A DNA stretch of 64,000 bases from Bromus sterilis (Eukaryota > Streptophyta > Magnoliopsida > Poales > Poaceae). Made by a program: the position numbers and the translations under genes. The stretch lies in contig OX465597.1 in assembly GCA_950022295.1 (NCBI GenBank), positions 260,711,016 to 260,775,015 of the forward strand, written 5' to 3'. How positions within the stretch are numbered: position 1 is the first letter of the stretch; each line of letters begins with the position of its first letter. Below, piece after piece: positions 48,007 to 58,800 of the stretch. Below the pieces are notes generated by a model. It was not told the DNA's origin and searched no databases. It worked only from the letters and a program-made list of their open reading frames with translations.

Positions 48007-48828
48007 GGTATTGCCGATATAAAGGAGAGAATGGAGGAAGGAAAAGCAGAAGGATTTCGTGAGGATGAGCACGAGACATTATGGTTTGAGAAGCGTATTT
48101 ACGTGCCAAATGACCCGGAGACCAGGAAGTTGATTCTTCAAGAAGCTCATGATTCGCCTTACTCAATACACCCGGGAAACACCAAGATGTATTTGGACTT
48201 GAAGGAAAGTTTTTGGTGGACCGGTATGAAGAAGGATATTGCTGAGTATGTGGCCATATGTGATGTGTGTCATAGAGTTAAGGCGGAGCATCAAAAACTG
48301 GCAGGATTACTTCAACCTTTGCCTATACCTGATTGGAAATGGGACAAACTTGGTATGGATTTTATCACAGGATTACCCAGGAAACGATCAGGCTATGATT
48401 CTATCTGGATAGTGGTTGATCGTTTGACCAAAGTGTCTCACTTTATCTCAGTAAAAACCACTTATACTAGTGCTAAGTTGGCTAAGATATACACGACCAA
48501 GATCGTATGTCTGCATGGAGTACCGAAGAAGATTGTATCCGATAGAGGCACGCGGTTTACCTCGAAGTTTTGGCATCAATTACATGAAACCTTGGGAACT
48601 AGGCTGGAGTTTAGCACAACTTTCCATCCACAGACAGATGGTCAGACTAAGAGAGTGGATCAGATTCTGGAGGACATGTTGAGATCTTGTGCATTGGATT
48701 ATGGATCTAGTTGGGATGATAATTTGCCTTATGCAGAATTCTCATACAACAACAGTTATCAAGGCAGTTTGAAGATGGCCCCGTTTGAGGCTTTGTATGG
48801 AAGGAGGTGTAGAACACCGTTGATGTGT
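48007..48828 (+). pseudogene. Chromovirus-type Gypsy integrase part
   Basis: The pol reading continues after the solo LTR: zinc-binding region (HPGNTKMY near 48168, CDVCHRVKAEH near 48259), then the catalytic core (MDFITGLP near 48355, SDRGTRFTSKFW near 48538, FHPQTDGQTKR near 48622, APFEALYGRRCRTPL near 48778). The frame is open across this whole part. It ends abruptly at 48829 where another LTR-like sequence begins, so the C-terminal integrase domain is absent. Confidence 0.88.
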
Positions 48829-51690
48829 GTAACATCCCAAAATTTTCTAAATTTTGGAATATTAATAAATTAATTATAATAATGATTGTTTGCTTGATAT
48901 GATTCATTTTCAGTAGGATTTAAAACTTTTGGAGTTTAAATGAATATTAAAATGAGACGGAATAAAAGGACTTTCCCTAATATTCGTTGATTGGTGTTTT
49001 GGAATTTTATATTTAAAACAAATCCAATAAATTAAAAATGAGAGAATGTAATATGACTCCTTCATTATAAAAGAAAGTTGGAAATGTTTTAATGTGATTT
49101 TATTTTAATTGGAGTTATTTAAATAATTTTCCATTAAAAAATAACAATAACTTGAGAGAAGATAAAATGACTTCTTCAAAAAAATGGAGTGGGAATTATT
49201 TAAGTAATTATTATAGATTTTTTGTTGATTTTGAAATATTTAATAACTAAATAAAGTCATTGAAAAATTTCTTTATTTTTTTATCTTTTTGGAAAATATG
49301 TTCATTGCATAATTTTCTTTAGATTATGTGATGAATTTAGGAATTTATTTCATATTTTTCCGATTTTTGGTTAATTTTATAGAATTGTTTGAAGTTTCGA
49401 ATTTAAAGAAAGAGAAAAACCCGTACCCAGCCGGCCCAATAGCTTATTTCCGCCCGTGAGCGCAATTGGAGCCCGAGTCGGATCCGAATAGTTTTTTTTC
49501 TTTTCTTTGGCTATATAAGTTTTTCAGATTTTTTTTTTCAAAACCCTAGCCGGCAGACCCCACTCCATCGGATTCCGCCGCCGCCGCCTGATGTCGCCGC
49601 CACCGGGCCGCTCGCCGTCGGCCGCCCGTGCGCCACGCTGCCCGAGACACGCACGGCTGCGCCGCCCGTGCCGCACACCGCGCCGCCTCCCGCCTAGCGT
49701 CGCCGCCTCGCAGGAGGACGCGCCGGCAACCCCTCGCCGGAGCCCAGCCGCGCCCCGCGCACGCCACTGCAGCCGCGCCTCGTGCGCGCCACCGCCGCCT
49801 TGAGCGCCGCCACCGCGAGCCGCCGCCGGCCGCCACCTCGCCGGACCGCCCCACTGCCGGTTGCCCCACCTCGCCGGAGCGCCACCACTCACCGGAGTTC
49901 GCCGGAAAACGGAGTCATACTGTCCAGATCCGGTCAACCGCCTCTAGGGACCCGATCGCTTTTCTGGAAAAACTTTATTTGCGATCGAGTCCTTTCTGCA
50001 AAAAACACCCCGGATAATGTTTTCGCAATATATCCTAAACCGTGTGTCGGAATCAGGTGAAACTTTTTCCTACGCGCTCGTCTTGTTCTGTAGTTTAGCA
50101 TGGAATCAACTTTGCACACTTTTGAATTTGAATTCATTCAAATTCAAATTTCGGAGGACGTATCTTTTAAACCGTTGATCCAAATCGAGTGATTCTTTTT
50201 GCGTTGGATCACTCGTGTCATGTACTTTCCGTCTATATCTTATGTACATAAAAATTCAAATGTTTCTTGATCTGTTTAAAGTCAAATTCAATTCAAATTT
50301 AAACTCGCTATGGCCTGTGTTGTAGTATTCCGTTTCTCGTCATTCCTTTTGTATATCGGATCGTTTGGGACATGTTATCGGTAAGATTCACACACTTTTT
50401 ATGTGGGCATGATTTTCACCTTGAATTCATAAGTCCATAGTCACAAATCTTTACCGATAGTTCTTTATCTGTTGACTCTCTCGAGTTCACCTTCCACCTC
50501 TCACCTTCGAGCACATCGACACTTGTGCCGTGTCAAGCCTTTTTGTTTTTGTTATTGTTGTTAAACCCTATTGTATTTGATTGATTGTTCTTGTGATTCT
50601 TTTGATGGAATGATTGCTTATTTGAGTTCTTTCGTTGACGATAGATTGCTCGGAGTGTGACGAGTAGAGTTATCGGGATCGTGAGAGCGAAGAACTTCAT
50701 CGAATGTATAAGACAAGTTACACTTTGACCATACCTCATCCTATATTTTTCATTATGCATTTAGCAATCTATCACCCTATGCATGTGTAGGACTAGTATA
50801 TATACTTATGCTGCAAACCTGGTAAGATAGCCATATGATCTGATCCTGTATTCTTTGTCTCCCTAGTTCGTGTTTGTTAAATATTGTTATGCTTGTAGAT
50901 GGGGATTGGCTTGAGAATACATTGAGTTATGTGAGGATTTAATGACTTGACTAGCAACCTTAAATAGAATTCACCTCTAGACGGGCAGGGAGTGCTTCCT
51001 GTGGGCTCGTGCCTTATCCAAGGCGAGACCAAGTTGTACCCCTAATGGATGGTTTTGGTGGTATAAAGAACGTCATGGTATCTACCCTCTGAACGAAAGT
51101 GGGCACCGTCCAGGCTCAAAAAGATCAGACATACTTGGTGACTATGAGCTTCCATGTACAGCCGCTGGCCATATGGGCTCTGGCTTAGTTGAGTACGATG
51201 TAGGAAACCTCTCCCGTGCAAAGCTAGCAGATGTAGATGTGATAGGTGTACCGGCTTGCCGTTGGGTGTATGTGACCTCTTCTAAAAGACTTTGTCTCAA
51301 TCTTCGGGTTGAGTCCAGTGGGTAAAGTGTACAAACCTTTACAGAGCGTACAAACTAATCATGATTAGCCGTGTCCCCGGTTATGGACAACCTTGAGCTA
51401 CTAGACATTACTGTTACTGAAGGATCTTGACAGATGAATCACCATAATAAACTTGAGTGGGAAAGATTTAATAAAGGGTGTGGATTGGAACTGGTGTTGC
51501 CCAGTTCAATCTTAAGTAGTAGCTTAAATATTCCTTTGTGTTGATGCAATCAATTGACATGAGTGGCGTGAGATTTACAAGCTCATTGCGTTGGAATTGA
51601 CCACGTCTAAATGCATTGTGATCATATTCATATCTCGATTATCAATGGCGAGGATGAAAAGAAGGATACGCAGCAATATGAATGATAGCC
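48829..51690 (+). mobile_element. Second long LTR-like segment, truncated
   Basis: It begins TGTAACATCCC at the break in the Gypsy integrase, then is very AT-rich for 550 bases. A core promoter (ctatataag at 49511-49519) and an aaaccctagccg leader follow, then a GC-rich section (49550-49910), then long non-coding sequence. The architecture parallels the 5.09-kb solo LTR but the sequence differs. The right end is not defined; unique gene-flanking sequence seems to begin between 51690 and 51800. Short GC-rich ORFs at 49524-50017 overlap on several frames and are not genes. Confidence 0.55.
49512..49519 (+). promoter_or_regulatory. TATA box in long LTR-like segment
   Basis: The sequence tatataag is followed after about 30 bases by a pyrimidine-rich stretch and aaaaccctagccg, a common plant transcript-start context. 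Confidence 0.55.
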
Positions 51691-51824
51691 ATGTTAGAAC
51701 AAATAATGTGGACTTGCATGGAGACAAAAAGTTAGCCTCAATGTATATGTGATAATTTTATCTTCCGTCGCAATCGCACGGACAATTTTTCTAGTTGCCT
51801 TAAAAGAAAAATCTGATCCTTTGC

Positions 51825-52125
51825 TTTTTTTAGGAACACAGTACAACATAGACACTCAAATACACGAGTATATACTCACCCCTATGAACGCACACACGCA
51901 CACCCTATCTTTATGAGCATCTTCGCAATACCGAGCCGACACATCATCTTAAGATTAACGAAGTCTTCACCTCGTCTTCAACGGGAACGTCTCCTTCCAC
52001 TGAAAGCATATCACCGGAAAGCCTAAAATATATTCAGAAAAATACGAGCACCAATGTCAAATCTGAGATTTAAACTCTGGTGAGCTGGGGATACAACCAT
52101 CCGCCTAACCAACTCAACCATAGGT
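51825..52125 (-). mobile_element. Au-type SINE
   Basis: On the minus strand a tRNA-derived head carries an A box (TGGTTAGGCGGATGG, 52110-52096) and a degenerate B box (GTTTAAATCTC, 52075-52065). The body contains the GGAGACGTTCCCGT segment characteristic of Triticeae Au SINEs, and an A-tail is seen as the T-run at 51824-51831. The first few head bases are missing, where plastid-derived sequence adjoins. It lies 0.7 kb upstream of FTSH11 in opposite orientation. Confidence 0.85.
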
Positions 52126-52447
52126 TGAATTTTGTACTGGATCGGGGCATCCTATTAGTAAGCCCATTTGGACAGATTTATCAGATTGGGATATTCTTGA
52201 TCGATTTGGTCGGATATGTAGAAATCTTTTTCACTATCATAGTGGATCTTCGAAAAAACAGACTTTGTATCGACTAAAGTATATACTTCGACTTTCATGC
52301 GCTAGAACTTTAGCTCGTAAACATAAAAGCACGGTGCGAACTTTTATGCAACGACTGGGTCCGGCATTTTTAGAAGAATTTTTTACGGAAGAAGAGCAAG
52401 TTTTTTGTTTGATGTTCACCAAAACAACTCTTTTTTCTTTCAGTCGC
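52126..52447 (+). pseudogene. matK: Nuclear copy of plastid matK fragment
   Basis: The plus-strand translation of 52144-52445 reads as an internal part of grass maturase K: GHPISKPIWTDLSDWDIL, then HYHSGSSKKQTL, then LRLSCARTLARKHKSTVRTF, then EEFFTEEEQVF. The frame has no stop from 52126 until the divergence at about 52443, but one tract (52240-52290) needs the matK frame rather than the longest ATG frame. The gene has neither start nor end here; matK is normally about 510 codons. It is a nuclear insertion of plastid DNA lying between an Au SINE and the FTSH11 promoter. Confidence 0.9.
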
Positions 52448-52816
52448 ATCTGATCCCTTGCTTAGTGTAAAAAAATAATCTGATCCCTTGCTTGAACCGG
52501 AGTGCCAAGGCAACTCAAATCTAGTACGCCCCGAGCCCAGAGGGTCACATGGACGACATGGTGTGAGCCATCCGTCCACGTCGCTCGTCTCCGAACCAAC
52601 GGCTCGCGCCAACGACTGAACCGCCCCGTTCCGGCGCTCCCGATAAGGCTACTTCTCGTGTCCACTAAAATTGAAACGGACATCTTCTTCTTCTCTTCTC
52701 CAAAAATAAAAAACCGAAACGGAGCCCACCGACGAGTGAAAAGGGGGCAAGCAGGAACCCCCTCCCCTCCCCTGCAAGTCACGACTTCTCCCACCTCGCC
52801 GGCGACGGCCACCTCA

Positions 52817-52847
<31 letters not shown>
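52448..52847 (+). promoter_or_regulatory. FTSH11 proximal promoter and 5' leader
   Basis: This is 400 bases directly before the start codon. It opens with a tandem pair of a 30-base unit (atctgatcccttgctt at 52448 and 52478), then becomes GC-rich. There is no clear TATA box, as is common for plastid housekeeping genes of plants. The last 27 bases before ATG are (GCC)9. The transcript start cannot be placed. Confidence 0.45.
52821..52847 (+). repeat. (GCC)9 microsatellite abutting start codon
   Basis: Nine perfect GCC units run directly into the ATG at 52848. In a leader, such a run may form stable structure and is likely length-polymorphic. Confidence 0.95.
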
Positions 52848-55800
52848 ATGAGCGCCCTCCAGGCCTCCCTCCTCCTCCGCCATATCCCCTCTCCCCTGCT
52901 CCCTCGCTGCCGGCCGCCACTACCCCCCGCCTCCGTCTCCTTCCCCCGCTCCTCCCACCACCGCCGCCTCCCGCTCTCCATTCGCGCATTGGCGTCCGAC
53001 GGTCCCCACTCTTACCCCACTCCGCCTCCCGACCCACCCGCGGCGTCTGCAGCGGCGGCCGCTCCCGAGGCGGAAGTCGACACGGGCCCCGCTCCGAAGG
53101 ACGGGAAGGAGGACCTGGAGGACCTGGTGGATAAGGCTAGGGTTTGGGCCGTGGCTTTCGCGGCCGCGGTGGTGGAGGCGGCTAAGAGGTTCTTCGACTG
53201 GGTGGTGTCTGGCGATTGGATGAGCTGGTGGCCCTTCTGGCGTCCCGACCGCCGCCTGCAGCGCTTGATAGATGCCGCCGACGCCGACCCAAAGGACCCT
53301 GCCAAGCAGAGTGCGCTGCTCCACGAGCTCAACAAGTTTAGGTGCGCTCCCACCAGAACAATTCTTTGCTCTTTTCTCACGACTCGACTCAAATGGGTGC
53401 TGCTTTGCTTGGGGAAATTTGGGGAATGTGATTCGGGGTGGCTCAGTATCAGGGGATTACTTGCTAATTCATAGAGTTGGTTAGACTATTCTCTACACGG
53501 CTGCAACATATCTATCTTTAATAAATCTTGTGATATCAAGTCTAGCTTTTGTGATGTTGAATGGTTTCTGGATCCTTGGTAAATACAGTATGTCTCTTGT
53601 ACCGAATTAGCATTGATGCAACCGAGTTCATTAGCCAATAGTCATTCATTAGTTCAACTTCAATATGACCAGTGATCGACAATTCATTGCTTTGCAGAAT
53701 CTCAAATCTAAGAATTGCCAAATTTGTTGCTAAATCGCCAAATTCAGTGGCATTGTGTTTCATGGTACCTAAATAATGCTGTCATTGACACGATACTTTT
53801 CCTGCTACTGAAATAATTAATTGGAACGACAGAAACAAATTACTTCTTATTTGTTTATCTTTGCACATTGCATTGTGGTCCAGTGTCCTATTTAGATTTT
53901 AAAAATTACGTGGTTCTTGGTTTTCCATCTTGGCAGCCCAGAAGATGTCATTAAAAGAATTGAGCAAAGGAGTCATGCAGTAGATAGCAAGGGGGTTGCA
54001 GAGTACCTTCGAGCTCTAATTCTCACCAACGCTATTGCTGATTACCTACCAGATGAACGGTCTGGGCGTTCAGCAACCCTACCAGCTCTGGTAATTTTCC
54101 TTTGCAAGCCTATCGTGTGTGTCAGATAGATAGATAGATTCTAGTCGACGCAGCTTGAAAATCATCCTGCTTATGGACTTGCTGATACTGCCGACACTAT
54201 GGCACTTGACAAGCGATGCAGCTTGAACACTATCATACTTATGAACTTGTGATACTGCAAACAATACAGCACTTGATGAAGCTCCATTATGTCCTGGTGC
54301 TGAAATACTTCATTTATTCTCTCTCTGGTTGTTCAAGAAAACAATCCATAAAATGATATACTTGTTTCAATCAACACTGTTTTAAATCTTCATTATATTG
54401 CTATCATCTTGAACAGAAAAAGCTTAAAGCTTCAAACTTCCCATTGTTCCTCTATTTTTAATGTAGCATAAGTTTCCCTCCTATCTCATTTATTTCTATA
54501 CTGTAATATTTTGAAATATGAGTCACCATGTTGTAACCCACTCTTTCGCTCGCTGCATGTATATACATTTATGTCAGTAGTTGCAAGAATTGAAGCAACG
54601 TGTATCTGGGGAGGACAAGCCTTTCTCGAACCCTGGGATATCTGACAAGCAACCATTACATGTAGTAATGGTAAGTTTGCTCAACCTTCAAAACATGCCA
54701 ATATGATATTTTTCATGACCATCTTCATGTGCTATGGGGACAGTTATTGCTTTCACCATATGGTCCCCATAATGTATGCCTATCTGTGTGTCATCATTAG
54801 GTTGATCCTAAAGCTACTGGTAGATCAACTCGGTTTGCTCAAGAGATTTTCTCGACTATCTTGTTCACAGTTGCTGTTGGATTTATGTGGTATGCTCCCC
54901 TGAGCCACGACTCTAATCTGTTGGAACTTTTAATTATGTCAGCTTTTGGTTCATCTTTATGTCAAGCTTCTATTTTTATTTTCATACTTGTCTTAATGAC
55001 TCTTTAAGGTTAACTAGGCTGTATTTGCCTTGAAGTTCCTTGCATAGTGCGACCGATATTTCAGCTTGATAATTAAGGTTCCAAACAGGAATTGCGATAC
55101 CCCTGTTCCTGGTGTTTCAAGTCATGCATTGTTTGTGCCATATCTGGGTTGTTGTGCCAATGGTTGCTTCCTGTGATGATATGTCTATAGAGAGCTGGTT
55201 GAAGTCCTTTTTTTGTTGTTGGAGAAACCCATTTCCAGTCCTTATTCCGTGGACAGCTGTTTGGATTAGTTTTTGGTTTACTTGGCAGAGATAAACTGTG
55301 TGTTTAATCTTGAGTATCTTTTTGACGTCAGTGTTCAAGTTATTCTTGTAGTGATAAATACATTTTGTTCCAGGGTAATGGGTGCTGCTGCGCTTCAAAA
55401 ATATATTGGTAGCCTAGGTGGAATAGGCGCATCTGGTGTCGGTTCCAGTTCATCATATTCGGCAAAAGAGTTGAATAAGGATGTAACACCAGAGAAGGTG
55501 TGATATGATGAACTCTTGTCCACTATCAGTTGTGCAAAAATACAATGAATGGGTGCTTTCGTGTTTTCCTTTTATTGTGTATGCAAAAAATACAATTGCT
55601 CAGTGCAAAAACGGGAGTAAAAATATGTATATTCCACATGATCCCTTTATACTTTCTTTTAATATGCAGAATGTGAAGACATTTAAAGATGTCAAAGGCT
55701 GTGATGATGCAAAGAAAGAACTTGAGGAGGTTGTTGAGTATCTAAGGAATCCTACAAAGTTTACTCGCCTCGGTGGGAAATTACCAAAGGTAATTTGTTC

Positions 55801-58800
55801 TATATCAATCTGATATGTTCTTTGCTTTACATGTTTGTAGGTCAAGATATATTTTATTGAATACTGGTTCAATAGCTGTGAACTTTTATATAATTAAAAT
55901 GTGTTTTCGTAGGGAATACTTTTAACTGGAGCTCCAGGAACTGGGAAGACGCTGCTTGCTAAGGTACAACTTGCCTGGAAGAATAATTTGTTACTTCCTG
56001 TTTTCCTGAACTAGTAAAGAAATTCACCACCTCCCCCCCCCCCCCCCCCCTAACACATGTGTGAGGTCCTTTTTGTGATTTGTACTTTCTACTCGTGTTC
56101 TTACATACAAACAGTGAGGTTCTCTCTGTTTAGCTTTCAAAACCTAGTATTCTACTATCAGGCGTTTCTAGCTATTTCCTACAATCAGTTCCTTGGTAAA
56201 TACTAAATATGTATTACCTCCGATCCATATTAATGGACTCAACTTTGTCTAGATTCGTATGTATCTAGTTAAGTATTTAGACTAGATGCATGTGTATCTA
56301 GACAAACTTGAGTCCATTAATATGGATCGGAGGGAGTACCTTAATTGAACTGCCTTTGTGATTTAGGCTATTGCTGGGGAAGCTGGTGTGCCATTCTTTT
56401 ACCGAGCAGGTTCTGAATTTGAGGAAATGTAAGACCTCTTCTATTATGATGTTCGAACTTATATTTTCCTTGTATCTTTGATGACCTTAGAGTGCTAATC
56501 GCAAATTGCCAAAGTGTTGCATGGCCTCAGAAAATGTGGCTTTCTGGCATCGTACCGTTGCATGTGTTGAAATTTGACATCATTCTGGATTTATGTCGAA
56601 GCACTACTAAGTGCTACTGTATTTATTAGGCATGTATGTGTCCTGACTAGTGAAGCATTTGCAATTTACTAATGGCACTACCTTCAGTTCTATCCTATCC
56701 TGCTTTCATGTTTGTTTTTGTTTAATCAGAATTTACTGACATCATATCTTGTCAGGTTTGTTGGTGTTGGTGCTCGGAGAGTGAGGTCCTTGTTTCAAGC
56801 TGCAAAGAAAAAGGTGTTTTACCCTTCTCTTGCATCGCCTGAGCTTAGCTCCAGCATTTCCTTTTACAAATTGATGTTTTAGCTTACGGGAGATGCTCCA
56901 TTGGATTCCCTTTTCATCTCCTTCTCAATAGACAAACTGGTGAAGCTTATTTCTTTTACCAGTGATAAATGATATACCTTCGTAATAGCAATATTTTTGC
57001 GGAAGCAACTTTTTTATTTTTCCTTTTTACAGGCACCATGTATTGTTTTCATTGATGAAATAGATGCTGTGGGATCAACTAGAAAGCAGTGGGAAGGGCA
57101 CACAAAAAAAACATTGCATCAACTTCTTGTTGAGATGGATGGTTTTGAACAAAATGAGGTAACATTATCACATAAGTGAACAGAGTGAAGAACTTTGTCG
57201 AACTCTAATTTCCAATCGATGTCCACAGGGAATAATAGTAATGGCTGCGACAAACTTACCGGACATTCTTGATCCAGCACTTACGAGACCTGGTAGATTT
57301 GATAGACATGTAAGTTTTCTTTAGTAGAATGCCTTTTTATCTTCACAACTATTATCATTAATTCTTCTTTTTCTTTTCTTAGAGAACAGCAGTTACATAT
57401 TGATTTATTGTAACAAGTTTTGTATGAATATGCAATTTCATTTAGTTCTGTTGGCATTGGTTACTAGATTGTTGTCCCTAGTCCTGATGTGCGAGGCCGC
57501 CAAGATATTCTGGAGCTCTATTTGCAAGACAAGCCTGTTGGCGCTGATGTGAATGTCAATGCTATTGCCCGCAGTACCCCTGGCTTTAATGGGGCTGGTG
57601 CGTACAACTTTCCTTTGTATTATCTGAGTGAAATGATAATTGTAGCATTATGTCATGTCATCTAAGCGTGGACTATGAGACGATAGGATAGTACTTTTTC
57701 ATTAGCAGCTGTATTCCTATTCTATAAGATGAAAGGGACATCTATAAGATGGCCAAGATCCGAGAGAGGAAGACGAGGGATGTCGATCAGGTGAGATGCA
57801 TCAAGGACGAAGCAGATCAACTTCTGGTGAAGGACGAAGAGATCAGGCATAGATGGAGGCAATACTTCGACAAGTTGTTCAATGAGGAGAATGGGAGCTC
57901 TACCATTGAGCTGGATGACTCCTTTGATGAGATGAACAGACGTTTTGTGCGGCGAATCCAGGAGGCTGAGGTCAAGGAGGCTTTAAAAAGGATTAAAGGA
58001 GGCAAGGCGATGGGCCATGACTGTATCCCCATCGAGGTGTGGAGAGGCCTTGGAGACAAAGCGATAGTTTGGCTAACTAAGATTTTCAACCTCATTTTTT
58101 GGTCAAACAAGATGCCTGAAGAATGGAGGCGGAGTATATTAGTACCAATCTTCAAGAACAAAGGGGATGTTCAGAGTTGTCCTAATTACTGCGGGATTAA
58201 GCTAATGAGCCATACAATGAAGCTATGGGAGAGAGTCATTGAGCACCGTGTAAGAGGAATGACACGCGTGACCAAAAATCAATTTGGTTTCATGCCTGGG
58301 AGGTCGACCATGGAAGCCATTTTCTTGGTACGACAACTTATGGAGAGATACAAGGAGCAAAAGAAGGACCTGCATATGGTGTTCATTGACTTGGAGAAGG
58401 CCTACGATAAGATACCGCGGAATGTCATGTGGTGGGCGTTGGAAAAACACAAAGTCCCGACAAAGTACATTACCCTCATCAAGGATATGTACGACAATGT
58501 TGTGACAAGTGTGCGAACAAGCGATGGCGACACTGATGACTTCCCAATCAAAATAGGACTGCACCAGGGGTCAGCTTTGAGCCCTTATCTTTTCACATTG
58601 GTGACAGATGAGGTCACACGGGATATACAAGGGGACATCCCATGGTGTATGCTCTTTGCAGACGATGTGGTGCTAGTCGACGATAGTCGGGCGGGGGTTA
58701 ATAGGAAGCTGGAGCTGTGGAGACAGACTTTGGAATCGAAAGGTTTTAGGCTTAGTAGAACTAAAACTGAGTACATGAGGTGCGGTTTTAGTACTACTAA

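Noticed and set aside
49524..50017. GC-rich Arg/Ala/Pro ORFs as a candidate gene
   Set aside because: Same reasoning: overlapping frames on both strands in a GC-rich leader of an LTR-like segment.
52126..52447. Working maturase gene
   Set aside because: Only about 100 codons of a gene of about 510 codons, with no start or end and in nuclear context. It is a plastid DNA insertion.
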